Assembly: GCA_038248745.1 (NCBI GenBank)
Contig: JBBRXC010000005.1
Span: 1-29,577 of the forward strand
DNA length: 29,577 bases
Direction: 5' to 3'
DNA from: JAENWH01 sp038248745
GTDB taxonomy: Bacteria > Bacillota > Clostridia > Peptostreptococcales > Anaerovoracaceae
Part shown: positions 15,768 through 23,846 of the stretch, in pieces
How the letters are laid out: every line of letters starts with the position of its first letter
Numbering within the stretch: the first letter of the stretch is position 1
The notes under the pieces: generated by a model
The model's input: only the letters and a program-made list of their open reading frames with translations
The model's database searches: none
Told to the model about the DNA's origin: nothing
Position numbers and translations under genes: made by a program

Positions 15768-16862
15768 ATGTTTATTAAAGAAATAGAGCTTAATAATTTT
15801 AGAAATTATATTCACCTTGATATGGATTTTCATAAAAAGGTGAATATTTTACTTGGAAAAAATGCGCAAGGAAAAACAAATTTAATTGAGGCTATTTATT
15901 TAACATCTATGGGAAAATCCTTTCGCACAAATAAAGATTATGAAATGATAGGGTTTGCCGCAGAATTTGCCAGAGTTAAAATACTGGCAGAAAAAGATGA
16001 AGAACCGTTAGAAATAGAATTACTAATAAAAAAAGAAGGAAAAGAAGTAAAAAAAGAGGGCTATAAATTGTCAAAAACCTCTGAGATGCTTGATAATATA
16101 TATATAGTTGTTTTTTCCCCGGAAGACCTGAGAATTGTAAAAGATGAGCCGGAAAAAAGAAGAAAATTTATAGATCGGGAGCTTTGTCAGTTAAAACCGG
16201 TTTATTATAATAATTTATCTCGGTATAAAAAAACTTTACAGCAGAGAAATGCCCTTTTAAAAGAAAAAAACGTAAAAGAGGACATTTTAAAAGTCTGGGA
16301 CATTACGCTGTGTGAGGTAGGTTCCAAAATAATAAGCCAAAGAAAAGAATTTATAGAAAAAATAAATTTAATAAGCAAAGATATTCATAAAGAAATAACA
16401 AATAATAATGAGATTTTAGAAATAATTTATGAAGCAAATATTGAATATGTTGATAATATAGATAAACAAAAGGATATTTATTTAAAAAAATTGGAAAAAA
16501 ATTGGAAAAATGATATTTATAAAGGAAATACAAGTGTTGGACCTCATAAAGATGATTTAAAACTTCTTGTGAATGGGATTGATATCAGAAACTATGGTTC
16601 TCAAGGACAGCAAAGAACTGCTGCATTATCCTTAAAATTGGCGGAAGTAAAGCTGATTGAAGAAGAGAAAAACCAAAAGCCAATTTTACTTTTGGATGAT
16701 GTTTTATCTGAACTTGATAGTACAAGGCAAAAGTATTTAATCAGTTCATTAAAGGATCTTCAAATATTTATTACAACAACTGAAATAAGTGAGTTTTTGG
16801 AGAAAAGTCTATCCGAAAAGAACATATATACGGTAAAAGAAGGCAATGTGAAAATAAGATGA
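15768..16862 (+). CDS. recF: DNA replication and repair protein RecF
   Basis: This 364-residue SMC-like ATPase promotes RecA loading at gaps together with RecO and RecR. Walker A is GKNAQGKT (30-37), the signature is YGSQGQQRTAALSLKLAE, and Walker B is ILLLDDVLSELD. The start MFIKEIELNNFRNY is typical. It follows dnaN directly, so the rlbA/yaaA gene often found between them in Firmicutes is absent here. Length is normal. Confidence 0.97.
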   Translation: MFIKEIELNNFRNYIHLDMDFHKKVNILLGKNAQGKTNLIEAIYLTSMGKSFRTNKDYEMIGFAAEFARVKILAEKDEEPLEIELLIKKEGKEVKKEGYKLSKTSEMLDNIYIVVFSPEDLRIVKDEPEKRRKFIDRELCQLKPVYYNNLSRYKKTLQQRNALLKEKNVKEDILKVWDITLCEVGSKIISQRKEFIEKINLISKDIHKEITNNNEILEIIYEANIEYVDNIDKQKDIYLKKLEKNWKNDIYKGNTSVGPHKDDLKLLVNGIDIRNYGSQGQQRTAALSLKLAEVKLIEEEKNQKPILLLDDVLSELDSTRQKYLISSLKDLQIFITTTEISEFLEKSLSEKNIYTVKEGNVKIR

Positions 16863-16972
16863 CATATATAGTAAATTAAGAGATATAAATTAGCACCTAA
16901 ATACAGCCATTGACTAATGAAAACGATATTTACTTATTTTTAACATTTATTTTTAATATAGGGTTAAAACGC

Positions 16973-17001
16973 TTGAAAAATTGCGAAAATTATAGTACAA
17001 T
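16973..17001 (+). promoter_or_regulatory. Sigma-A promoter of the gyrB operon
   Basis: TTGAAA (16973-16978), a 17-bp spacer and TACAAT (16996-17001) lie about 47 bases before gyrB. The recF-gyrB gap of 186 bases otherwise shows only AT-rich sequence and no open frame for RemB, the small protein often encoded here. Confidence 0.8.
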
Positions 17002-17048
17002 ATGTTGTGGTGAAAAGACAAAATTTAACGATGAGGTGAGACAGAAAA

Positions 17049-18971
17049 ATGAGCAATGAAATAAATAAAGATCAGTACAATGCAGCCCAGATTCAAGTGC
17101 TTGAAGGTCTTGAGGCAGTTAGAAAAAGACCGGGTATGTATATAGGAACAACAGGTCCTAGAGGATTACATCATCTTGTATATGAAGTTGTTGACAATAG
17201 CGTTGATGAGGCTTTGGCAGGCCATTGCAGCTTGATTAATGTAACAATACATAATGATAATTCAATTACAGTAGAAGATGACGGCAGAGGAATGCCAGTT
17301 GACAACCATCCAAAGCTTGGCATACCAGCTGTTGAGGTTATTCATACAATTCTTCATGCTGGTGGAAAGTTTGGCGGCGGAGGATACAAGGTTTCTGGAG
17401 GACTTCATGGTGTTGGGGCATCTGTTGTAAATGCGCTATCCTCAGAAATGGAAGTTGAAATAAAAAGAAACGGGAAAATATACAGACAATCCTATAGCAA
17501 GGGAAAAACTACTTCAATGCTGACAGTGGTTGGTGAATCTAGAAAAACAGGGTCAAAAACACATTTTGTTCCTGATCCTGATATATTTGAAGAAGTACTG
17601 TTTGATTATGCAACGCTTGAACATAGACTAAGGGAAATGGCGTTTTTAAATAAAGGGATTAAGATTACCATAAAAGATGAAAGAGAAGGCCAAAAGAAAC
17701 AAGAGACTTTTCATTACGAGGGTGGTATAAAAGAATTTGTCAAACATCAAAATAGAAATAAGGAAGTTATTCATCCTGATATCATCTATTTTGAATTTAA
17801 GAAGAACAACCTGGAGGTTGAAATTGCAATGCAGTATACAGATCGTTACAACGAGCTGATACTTTCTTATGCAAATAATATAAATACACCTGAGGGTGGA
17901 ACCCATATGATAGGGTTCAAATCTGCACTAACGAGAGTTTTTAATGAATATGCAAAAAAGAATAAATATATAAAGGAAAATGAGGATTCTCTTGCTGGAG
18001 AAGATGTAAGAGAAGGATTAACTGCTATTATTTCTATTAAACTTGAAAATCCTCAATTTGAGGGTCAAACAAAGACAAAGCTTGGAAATAGTGAAGTAAG
18101 AGGGTTTGTTGAAACTTCAACCAATGAACATTTAACTGGATTCCTTGAGGAAAACCCTGCACAGGCAAGAATAATTTTAGATAAATGTTTAAGAGCAGCT
18201 AGAGCAAGAGAAGCGGCTAGAAAAGCAAGAGAATTAACCAGAAGAAAAGGCGTCCTGGATGGGATTGCACTTCCGGGTAAACTTGCTGACTGTTCAGAAA
18301 AAGATCCTGCTCTATCAGAAATATTCCTTGTGGAAGGAGATTCCGCAGGTGGCAGTGCCAAGATGGGAAGAGACAGAAAAAGACAGGCTATTCTACCACT
18401 AAGAGGTAAAATATTAAACGTTGAAAAAGCAAGACTTGATAAAATTTTAAGTTCTGAAGAAATAAAAAATATGATTACAGCTTTTGGGTGCAATATAGGA
18501 GCAGATTTTAATGAAGAGAAACTCAGATATCACAAAATAATAATTATGACGGATGCTGACGTTGATGGCGCACATATCAGGACATTACTGCTGACATTTT
18601 TCTACAGATATATGACACCCCTGATCGAGCGTGGTTATGTATATATTGCTCAGCCTCCTTTATATCAGGTAAAAAAAGGAAAAGATGTATATTACACCTA
18701 TAACGAAAAAGAACAAGATAAACTTCTCATAAAAATAGGTGATGCCAGTGGAAAGCTTGATATACAAAGATACAAGGGTCTTGGAGAAATGGATGCCGGG
18801 CAACTCTGGGATACAACAATGGACTTCGCCAATCGAAGTTTGATTCAGGTAACCCTTGAAGATGTAACAACTGCGGATGAAACATTCACCATGTTAATGG
18901 GAGATAAGGTTCCACCTAGAAGACAGTTTATTGAAGAAAATGCTAAATATGTTAAAAACTTAGACGTATAG
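17049..18971 (+). CDS. gyrB: DNA gyrase subunit B
   Basis: This 640-residue ATPase subunit of gyrase introduces negative supercoils with GyrA. The GHKL ATP site includes EVVDNSVDEALAGHC and DDGRGMP, and the GGLHGVG motif is present. The TOPRIM domain has VEGDSAGGSAKMGRDR, PLRGKILNVEKAR and the metal-binding DADVDGAHIRTLL. Length and order fit the short Gram-positive type. AGGTGA precedes the ATG. gyrA follows after 13 bases. Confidence 0.98.
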   Translation: MSNEINKDQYNAAQIQVLEGLEAVRKRPGMYIGTTGPRGLHHLVYEVVDNSVDEALAGHCSLINVTIHNDNSITVEDDGRGMPVDNHPKLGIPAVEVIHTILHAGGKFGGGGYKVSGGLHGVGASVVNALSSEMEVEIKRNGKIYRQSYSKGKTTSMLTVVGESRKTGSKTHFVPDPDIFEEVLFDYATLEHRLREMAFLNKGIKITIKDEREGQKKQETFHYEGGIKEFVKHQNRNKEVIHPDIIYFEFKKNNLEVEIAMQYTDRYNELILSYANNINTPEGGTHMIGFKSALTRVFNEYAKKNKYIKENEDSLAGEDVREGLTAIISIKLENPQFEGQTKTKLGNSEVRGFVETSTNEHLTGFLEENPAQARIILDKCLRAARAREAARKARELTRRKGVLDGIALPGKLADCSEKDPALSEIFLVEGDSAGGSAKMGRDRKRQAILPLRGKILNVEKARLDKILSSEEIKNMITAFGCNIGADFNEEKLRYHKIIIMTDADVDGAHIRTLLLTFFYRYMTPLIERGYVYIAQPPLYQVKKGKDVYYTYNEKEQDKLLIKIGDASGKLDIQRYKGLGEMDAGQLWDTTMDFANRSLIQVTLEDVTTADETFTMLMGDKVPPRRQFIEENAKYVKNLDV

Positions 18972-18984
18972 AAGGAGGCTCGCA

Positions 18985-21516
18985 GTGACGATAGATTTAT
19001 TAGAAGATACTAAAATTATTCAGCAGGAAATTCATGACGAGATGAAAACCTCTTATATAGATTATGCGATGAGTGTAATAGTAGGTAGAGCACTTCCTGA
19101 TGTTAGAGATGGCTTAAAACCGGTACACAGAAGAATTCTTTTTGGAATGAGTGAATTGGGATTGACACCAGATAAGGCGTTTAAAAAATCCGCTCGTATT
19201 GTCGGTGATGTATTGGGTAAATACCATCCTCATGGAGACACTTCCGTATATGATGCAATGGTACGTATGGCTCAGGATTTCTCCATCAGATATATGTTGG
19301 TTGATGGTCATGGTAACTTTGGCTCAGTAGATGGCGATGGAGCGGCTGCAATGCGTTATACGGAAGCACGTATGACACCGCTTGCATTACAGATGCTAAG
19401 GGATATTGATAAAGAAACCGTAGACTTTATTCCAAACTTTGACGGGGATGAAAAAGAACCTTCGGTATTGCCTGCAAGATATCCGAATTTACTTGTAAAT
19501 GGATCAAATGGTATTGCAGTTGGTATGGCTACATCCATTCCGCCACACAATCTGGGTGAAGTAATAGATGCGGCTGTTAAAATGATTGATGATGAAAATT
19601 GTACGATTGAAGACCTTATTAAAATTGTAAAAGGTCCTGACTTTCCAACGGGAGCTACAATTCTTGGGAAAAACAGTGCAAAAGAAGCTTATAGAACTGG
19701 ACAGGGGAAAGTTGTCGTTCGTGCCCAGGTGGAAATTGAAGAAACGAATAAGGGCAGACAGCAAATTATAGTGACAGAAATCCCCTATCAGGTGAACAAA
19801 TCTAGGCTTATAGAAAAAATAGCTGATTTAGTCAAAGATAAAAAAATCGACAGTATTTCTGATATTAGAGATGAATCGAATAGAAACGGCATGCGTATTG
19901 TTATTGAATTGAAAAGAGATGCAAACGCCCAGATTACTTTAAACAGACTATATAAGCATACACAAATGCAGGACAGTTATAGCATGATCATGATTGCTTT
20001 GGTAAATGGAGAGCCAAAGCTTCTTAGCCTTTATCAAATTCTTGATGAGTATTTGAAGCATCAAAAGAGCGTTGTAACCAGAAGAACCCAATATGACCTT
20101 AGAAAAGCAGAAGCAAGAGCCCATATTTTAGAAGGTTTAAGAATTGCACTAGATAATATTGAAGAAATAATAAAGATCATCAGATCAAGCTACAATGACG
20201 CTAAAGTCAGATTAATGGAGCGTTTCGGTCTTTCTGAAATTCAGACACAGGCAATTCTGGACATGAGACTTGCCAGACTGCAAGGACTGGAAAGAGAAAA
20301 AATCGAGAACGAATTTGATGAACTGATGAAGCAGATTTTCTATTTTAATGAGCTTCTGGCTGATGCACAGCTTTTAATGGCTGTCGTAAAAGAAGAACTT
20401 CTTGAGGTGAGAAAAAAATATGCCGATGAAAGAAGAACAAAAATAGTTGCGGATATGACGGATATTGATGAGGAAGATCTTATCGAAGAAGAGCAGGTCG
20501 CAATAACCTTGACGCATCTTGGCTATATAAAAAGAATATCAATCTCCGCCTATAAGACGCAAAAAAGAGGTGGGAAGGGTATTACGGGATTAACCACAAG
20601 AGATAATGATTTTGTTAGACATATGTTGATGACGTCGACCCATGACTATCTGATGTTCTTTACGAATACAGGAAAAGCGCATAAAATCAAAGCATATGAA
20701 ATTCCTGAAGCAGGAAGAACGGCAAAGGGAACGCCAGCTGTTAATTTCTTGAATTTAATGCAGAGAGAAAGAATCACCGCAGTGATTCCTATCAGAGATT
20801 TTGCTGAAGATAAATTCCTGATAGCTGTAACGAAGCATGGAACAATCAAGAAAACACCCCTTTCTCAATTTGACACAAATAGGAAAGCTGGTTTAATTGC
20901 AATCAACCTGAAAGAGGGAGATGAATTAATTGGCATTAATCAAACATCAGGTAGTAATAATGTAATTATTGTTACTAGGCATGGCAAATGTATATGCTTC
21001 TCAGAAGAAGATGTCCGAAGTATGGGAAGAATTGCCGGCGGTGTAAGAGCGATAAAGCTTGAAAAGGGAGATGAAGTTGTTTCAATGGAACTTGTTGAAC
21101 CTGGTGAAGAACTGCTGGTTGTTACTAGAAACGGGTATGGTAAGAGAACTGCTGTTGAAGATTATAAGGTTCAGGTTCGAGGAGGCAAAGGCCTTCTAAC
21201 TTATGATAAAGCCAAGTTCAAAAAAACTGGAGAACTTGTAGGGGCAATGGTTGTAAATGAAGATGATGAAATATTGCTGATTAATTCAGATGGTATTATT
21301 ATTAGAATTAGAGCGGGTGATGTTTCAAGACTTGGCCGAGCGACTCAAGGGGTAAAGATTATGAGAGTAGATACAGACTCTAATATAATTACCTTAGCCA
21401 AGGTAATTAAAGAAGATGTGGAAGATTTATTCGCCGAATCAATTGATGAAAACAATGGGAAACCTTCAGAAGCAAACAAGGTGAATAGTGACCAGTTGGA
21501 GATCATTACAGAATGA
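18985..21516 (+). CDS. gyrA: DNA gyrase subunit A
   Basis: This 843-residue breakage-reunion subunit has the catalytic Tyr in AAMRYTEARM and the quinolone-contact region HPHGDTSVYDAMVRMAQ, with Thr at the position of E. coli Ser83 and Asp at that of Asp87. The C-terminal beta-pinwheel carries a GyrA box as QKRGGKG (526-532; canonical QRRGGKG), which supports gyrase rather than topoisomerase IV. The start is GTG with GAAGGAGG upstream. The acidic tail ends in a TGA that lies just ahead of the RsbW-like start. Confidence 0.97.
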   Translation: MTIDLLEDTKIIQQEIHDEMKTSYIDYAMSVIVGRALPDVRDGLKPVHRRILFGMSELGLTPDKAFKKSARIVGDVLGKYHPHGDTSVYDAMVRMAQDFSIRYMLVDGHGNFGSVDGDGAAAMRYTEARMTPLALQMLRDIDKETVDFIPNFDGDEKEPSVLPARYPNLLVNGSNGIAVGMATSIPPHNLGEVIDAAVKMIDDENCTIEDLIKIVKGPDFPTGATILGKNSAKEAYRTGQGKVVVRAQVEIEETNKGRQQIIVTEIPYQVNKSRLIEKIADLVKDKKIDSISDIRDESNRNGMRIVIELKRDANAQITLNRLYKHTQMQDSYSMIMIALVNGEPKLLSLYQILDEYLKHQKSVVTRRTQYDLRKAEARAHILEGLRIALDNIEEIIKIIRSSYNDAKVRLMERFGLSEIQTQAILDMRLARLQGLEREKIENEFDELMKQIFYFNELLADAQLLMAVVKEELLEVRKKYADERRTKIVADMTDIDEEDLIEEEQVAITLTHLGYIKRISISAYKTQKRGGKGITGLTTRDNDFVRHMLMTSTHDYLMFFTNTGKAHKIKAYEIPEAGRTAKGTPAVNFLNLMQRERITAVIPIRDFAEDKFLIAVTKHGTIKKTPLSQFDTNRKAGLIAINLKEGDELIGINQTSGSNNVIIVTRHGKCICFSEEDVRSMGRIAGGVRAIKLEKGDEVVSMELVEPGEELLVVTRNGYGKRTAVEDYKVQVRGGKGLLTYDKAKFKKTGELVGAMVVNEDDEILLINSDGIIIRIRAGDVSRLGRATQGVKIMRVDTDSNIITLAKVIKEDVEDLFAESIDENNGKPSEANKVNSDQLEIITE

Positions 21517-21527
21517 AGGAGAAAATG

Positions 21528-21929
21528 ATGGGAGATTTATTAAAGTTTTCAATCCCAGGAAAACCGGAATATGTTAAAATGGTTCGAATTTCAATAGCCT
21601 CGCTAGCCAGCAATGCTGGTTTTAATGTAGAAGCAATAGATGATATTAAAGTGGCTGTAGGCGAAGCCTGCAAATATGTTACATGTCACGGTTATGATGG
21701 CTGGAGTAACAGATATGAAGTTATTTGTGAAATGGCGGATGACAAAATAATTATTGATATTGAGGACGGTGTGGAAGGGCATGATATAAAGAAAAATATT
21801 AAGCCTTGCTCAAATTGTCCTAGCGAGGGAGACCTGGGGATTTTTATTATTGAAACATTGATGGATAAGGTTGAAATTCAAGAAAAGTCTGATGGCTGTA
21901 AAAGCATAAAAATGGTGAAAAATAAATGA
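21528..21929 (+). CDS. RsbW/SpoIIAB-like anti-sigma factor with degenerate N-box
   Basis: The 133-residue protein aligns with the RsbW/SpoIIAB family: it starts GDLLKFSIPGKPEYVKMVR, continues IDDIKVAVGEAC and keeps the G2-type block GDLGIFIIETLMDKVE. Family members bind and inhibit a SigB/SigF-type sigma factor and phosphorylate an anti-anti-sigma protein. Here the N-box asparagine that chelates Mg-ATP is replaced (GEACKYVTCHG, Tyr50 where SEAxTNAxxHG is expected) and the DxGxG box is poor (IEDGVEGHD). There are six cysteines, two as CSNC (94-97) in the expected ATP-lid region. The start is placed at 21528 because AAGGAG is best spaced there; ATGs at 21513 and 21525 are alternatives. It overlaps the sigma gene as ATGA. 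Confidence 0.85.
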   Translation: MGDLLKFSIPGKPEYVKMVRISIASLASNAGFNVEAIDDIKVAVGEACKYVTCHGYDGWSNRYEVICEMADDKIIIDIEDGVEGHDIKKNIKPCSNCPSEGDLGIFIIETLMDKVEIQEKSDGCKSIKMVKNK

Positions 21930-22660
21930 CCAATCAAGAATTATTTAAACAATATGTTGAGACGAAAGACATTGAGCTTAGAAATGCTTTGGTTGAAAGC
22001 TATTTATATATGGTGGATATTTTAATCAGAAAATATCTGAACAAGGGTGTTGACTATGATGACCTCTATCAGGTTGGAGCAATGGCCCTGGTTTCTGCTG
22101 TCGACAGATTTGATCCAAGCAAAGGCTTTGAGTTTTCAAGCTTTGCGACACCTACAATACTTGGTGAAATAAAAAGATATTTTAGGGACAAGGAGTGGGG
22201 CGTAAAAGTACCAAGAAGACTGAAAGAATTGAGTGCCAAGATTCCGGCAGCAAAAGAGCATCTTTTTGGACAACTTCAAAGAGTGCCAACAGTAGCTGAA
22301 ATTGCGGAGTATTTAGGAAATACAGAGGAACAGATCCTTGAGGCAATGGAAGGTGGAAGAGCCTATAATTCTTATTCATTGAATCAAACCTTTGATGAAG
22401 CAGGAGATGTAGGAGAGAATCCTATTTTGGAAAGATATGCGGCAATAGATGAAACAGGTTATGACAGTGTAGAGTATGGTGAAATAATAGAAATTGTACT
22501 AAAAAAACTTTCTGAAAGTGAAAAATATATTTTCCAAAAACGTTATATACAAAATAAAACACAAACACAGATTGCCCAGGAGCTTGGCGTTTCTCAAATG
22601 ACAATATCCCGTGGGGAAAAAAGTATAAAGAAAAAGTTTAACGAAGAACTGCAAAAATAG
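21926..22660 (+). CDS. RNA polymerase sigma factor, SigB/SigF/SigG subfamily
   Basis: This 244-residue group-3 sigma-70 factor has region 2 (DDLYQVGAMALVSAVDRFDP, then FEFSSFATPTILGEIKRYFR), region 3 (PRRLKELSAKIPAAKEHLF) and region 4 with the helix-turn-helix QTQIAQELGVSQMTISRGEK. The subfamily is normally held by RsbW-like proteins, and such a gene overlaps its start here. The pair after gyrA resembles rsbV-rsbW-sigB near the C. difficile origin, but no rsbV is present in this window. General stress or sporulation-type functions are possible; the regulon is unknown. Confidence 0.93.
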   Translation: MTNQELFKQYVETKDIELRNALVESYLYMVDILIRKYLNKGVDYDDLYQVGAMALVSAVDRFDPSKGFEFSSFATPTILGEIKRYFRDKEWGVKVPRRLKELSAKIPAAKEHLFGQLQRVPTVAEIAEYLGNTEEQILEAMEGGRAYNSYSLNQTFDEAGDVGENPILERYAAIDETGYDSVEYGEIIEIVLKKLSESEKYIFQKRYIQNKTQTQIAQELGVSQMTISRGEKSIKKKFNEELQK

Positions 22661-22682
22661 AACGAAGAACTGCGAAAATTAG
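22640..22682. repeat. Tandem duplication across the sigma-factor stop codon
   Basis: AACGAAGAACTGC-AAAAATAG (22640-22660, ending in the stop) is repeated at once as AACGAAGAACTGC-GAAAATTAG (22661-22682), a 21/22-base near-identical tandem copy. Confidence 0.88.
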
Positions 22683-22704
22683 CTGATGTAAATTAGGGGG
22701 AAAA

Positions 22705-23685
22705 ATGAAAAGAGTTTTTTCAGGCGTGCAACCCACAGGGAATATACATATTGGAAATTATTTGGGCGCGCTTAGGCAATTTGTTGAATTGCAAAATGAT
22801 CATGATTGTGTTTATTGCATTGTTGACATGCATTCAATAACAGTACCACAAAACCCGAAGGAGCTGAGGATGCATACGCTTGATGTGGCGGCTCTTTATC
22901 TTGCAGTGGGGTTAGACCCTGAAAAGGCGATAATATTTGTTCAATCGGATGTTCCTGGCCACTCAGAACTGGCCTGGGTATTGATGTGTAACGCCTATAC
23001 AGGGGAACTTTCTAGAATGACACAATTTAAAGATAAAAATAAAGGAAAAGAATCTGCGCCCGCAGGTCTTTTAACCTATCCAATATTAATGGCTGCAGAT
23101 ATTTTACTGTATGACACGGATATTGTTCCTGTTGGAAATGATCAAAAACAGCATATTGAACTTTGTAGGGATATCGCGATTAGAATTAATAATAAGTGTG
23201 GTAAAACCTTTGTTGTTCCAGAAGGAAGATTCTTAAAAGAGGGTGCCAGAATAATGGCATTGGACGACCCTACAAGCAAAATGAGTAAGAGTGCTGAGAA
23301 TACATACAGTAGGATCTCTCTTTTAGATGATGAAAAAACCATTAAAAAAGCAATCATGAAATCAACGACAGATTCAGAGGGAACCATCAGATTCGACTTA
23401 GAAAATAAACCTGGCGTCAGCAATTTACTCAATATTTATAGTTCTTTTTCAGGGATGGCTGTGAAAGATATTGAGAAGAAATATGAAGGATGTGGATATG
23501 GGGAATTTAAGAAGGACTTGGTTCAGGTTACAGTTGAAGCATTAAGGCCAATTAGAGAAAGATATGAAACCATAAGAAATTCCAAGGAGTTAATAGAAAT
23601 ACTGAAAGACGGAGCAGAAAGAGCAAATATTATCTCGGAAAAAACGATGGCAAGGGTAAAAGAAAATTTTGGATTAGGAATTTAA
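22705..23685 (+). CDS. trpS: Tryptophanyl-tRNA synthetase
   Basis: This 326-residue class-I synthetase charges tRNA-Trp. The HIGH-type motif is TGNIHIGNYLGAL (His15 to Asn18) and the KMSKS motif is at 192-196. The tryptophan pocket segment VPVGNDQKQHIELCRDIA and the MAADILLYD block are typical. AGGGGG precedes the ATG. It follows the sigma gene by 44 bases with no terminator or T-box visible, so it is probably read from the gyrase operon, and it ends before the hairpin at 23711. Confidence 0.97.
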   Translation: MKRVFSGVQPTGNIHIGNYLGALRQFVELQNDHDCVYCIVDMHSITVPQNPKELRMHTLDVAALYLAVGLDPEKAIIFVQSDVPGHSELAWVLMCNAYTGELSRMTQFKDKNKGKESAPAGLLTYPILMAADILLYDTDIVPVGNDQKQHIELCRDIAIRINNKCGKTFVVPEGRFLKEGARIMALDDPTSKMSKSAENTYSRISLLDDEKTIKKAIMKSTTDSEGTIRFDLENKPGVSNLLNIYSSFSGMAVKDIEKKYEGCGYGEFKKDLVQVTVEALRPIRERYETIRNSKELIEILKDGAERANIISEKTMARVKENFGLGI

Positions 23686-23710
23686 TGTTCTTTATTAATT
23701 AAAAAATGGA

Positions 23711-23744
23711 AAAACGCCTGTGGATAACTATCCACAGGCGTTTT
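23711..23744 (+). terminator. trpS terminator hairpin containing DnaA boxes
   Basis: AAAACGCCTGTGGATA (23711-23726) and its exact complement (23729-23744) form a perfect inverted repeat of 16 bp with T-rich sequence after it. The left arm and loop contain the consensus DnaA box TGTGGATAA (23719-23727), and the right arm holds the near-match CTATCCACA (23728-23736). Confidence 0.88.
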
Positions 23745-23791
23745 GTATTGAAATTTCAACATTCGAAGACATATTATGCTTGTATTATAAT

Positions 23792-23837
23792 GCTTGAAGC
23801 CCATTATGGGCTGCCTAGATTGGGCTTCAAGCCCAAT
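23792..23837. repeat. Nested inverted repeats, possible terminator for the converging minus-strand genes
   Basis: GCTTGAAGCCCA (23792-23803) and TGGGCTTCAAGC (23821-23832) are exact complements. Two further self-complementary elements overlap them: AGCCCATTATGGGCT (23798-23812) and ATTGGGCTTCAAGCCCAAT (23819-23837). These foldings exclude one another. A related GCCCATTATAA also forms the end of the minus-strand gene at 23847. No clear T-run follows on either strand. Confidence 0.65.
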
Positions 23838-23846
23838 GTCGGATGC

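Noticed and set aside
16863..16972. A small gene or riboswitch in the recF-gyrB gap
   Set aside because: Only very short open stretches without ribosome-binding sites are present, and there is no extended pairing; the gyrB promoter explains the end of the gap.
22661..22704. T-box leader or attenuator before trpS
   Set aside because: The gap is 44 bases, far too short for a T-box, and has no terminator; most of it is the tandem duplication.
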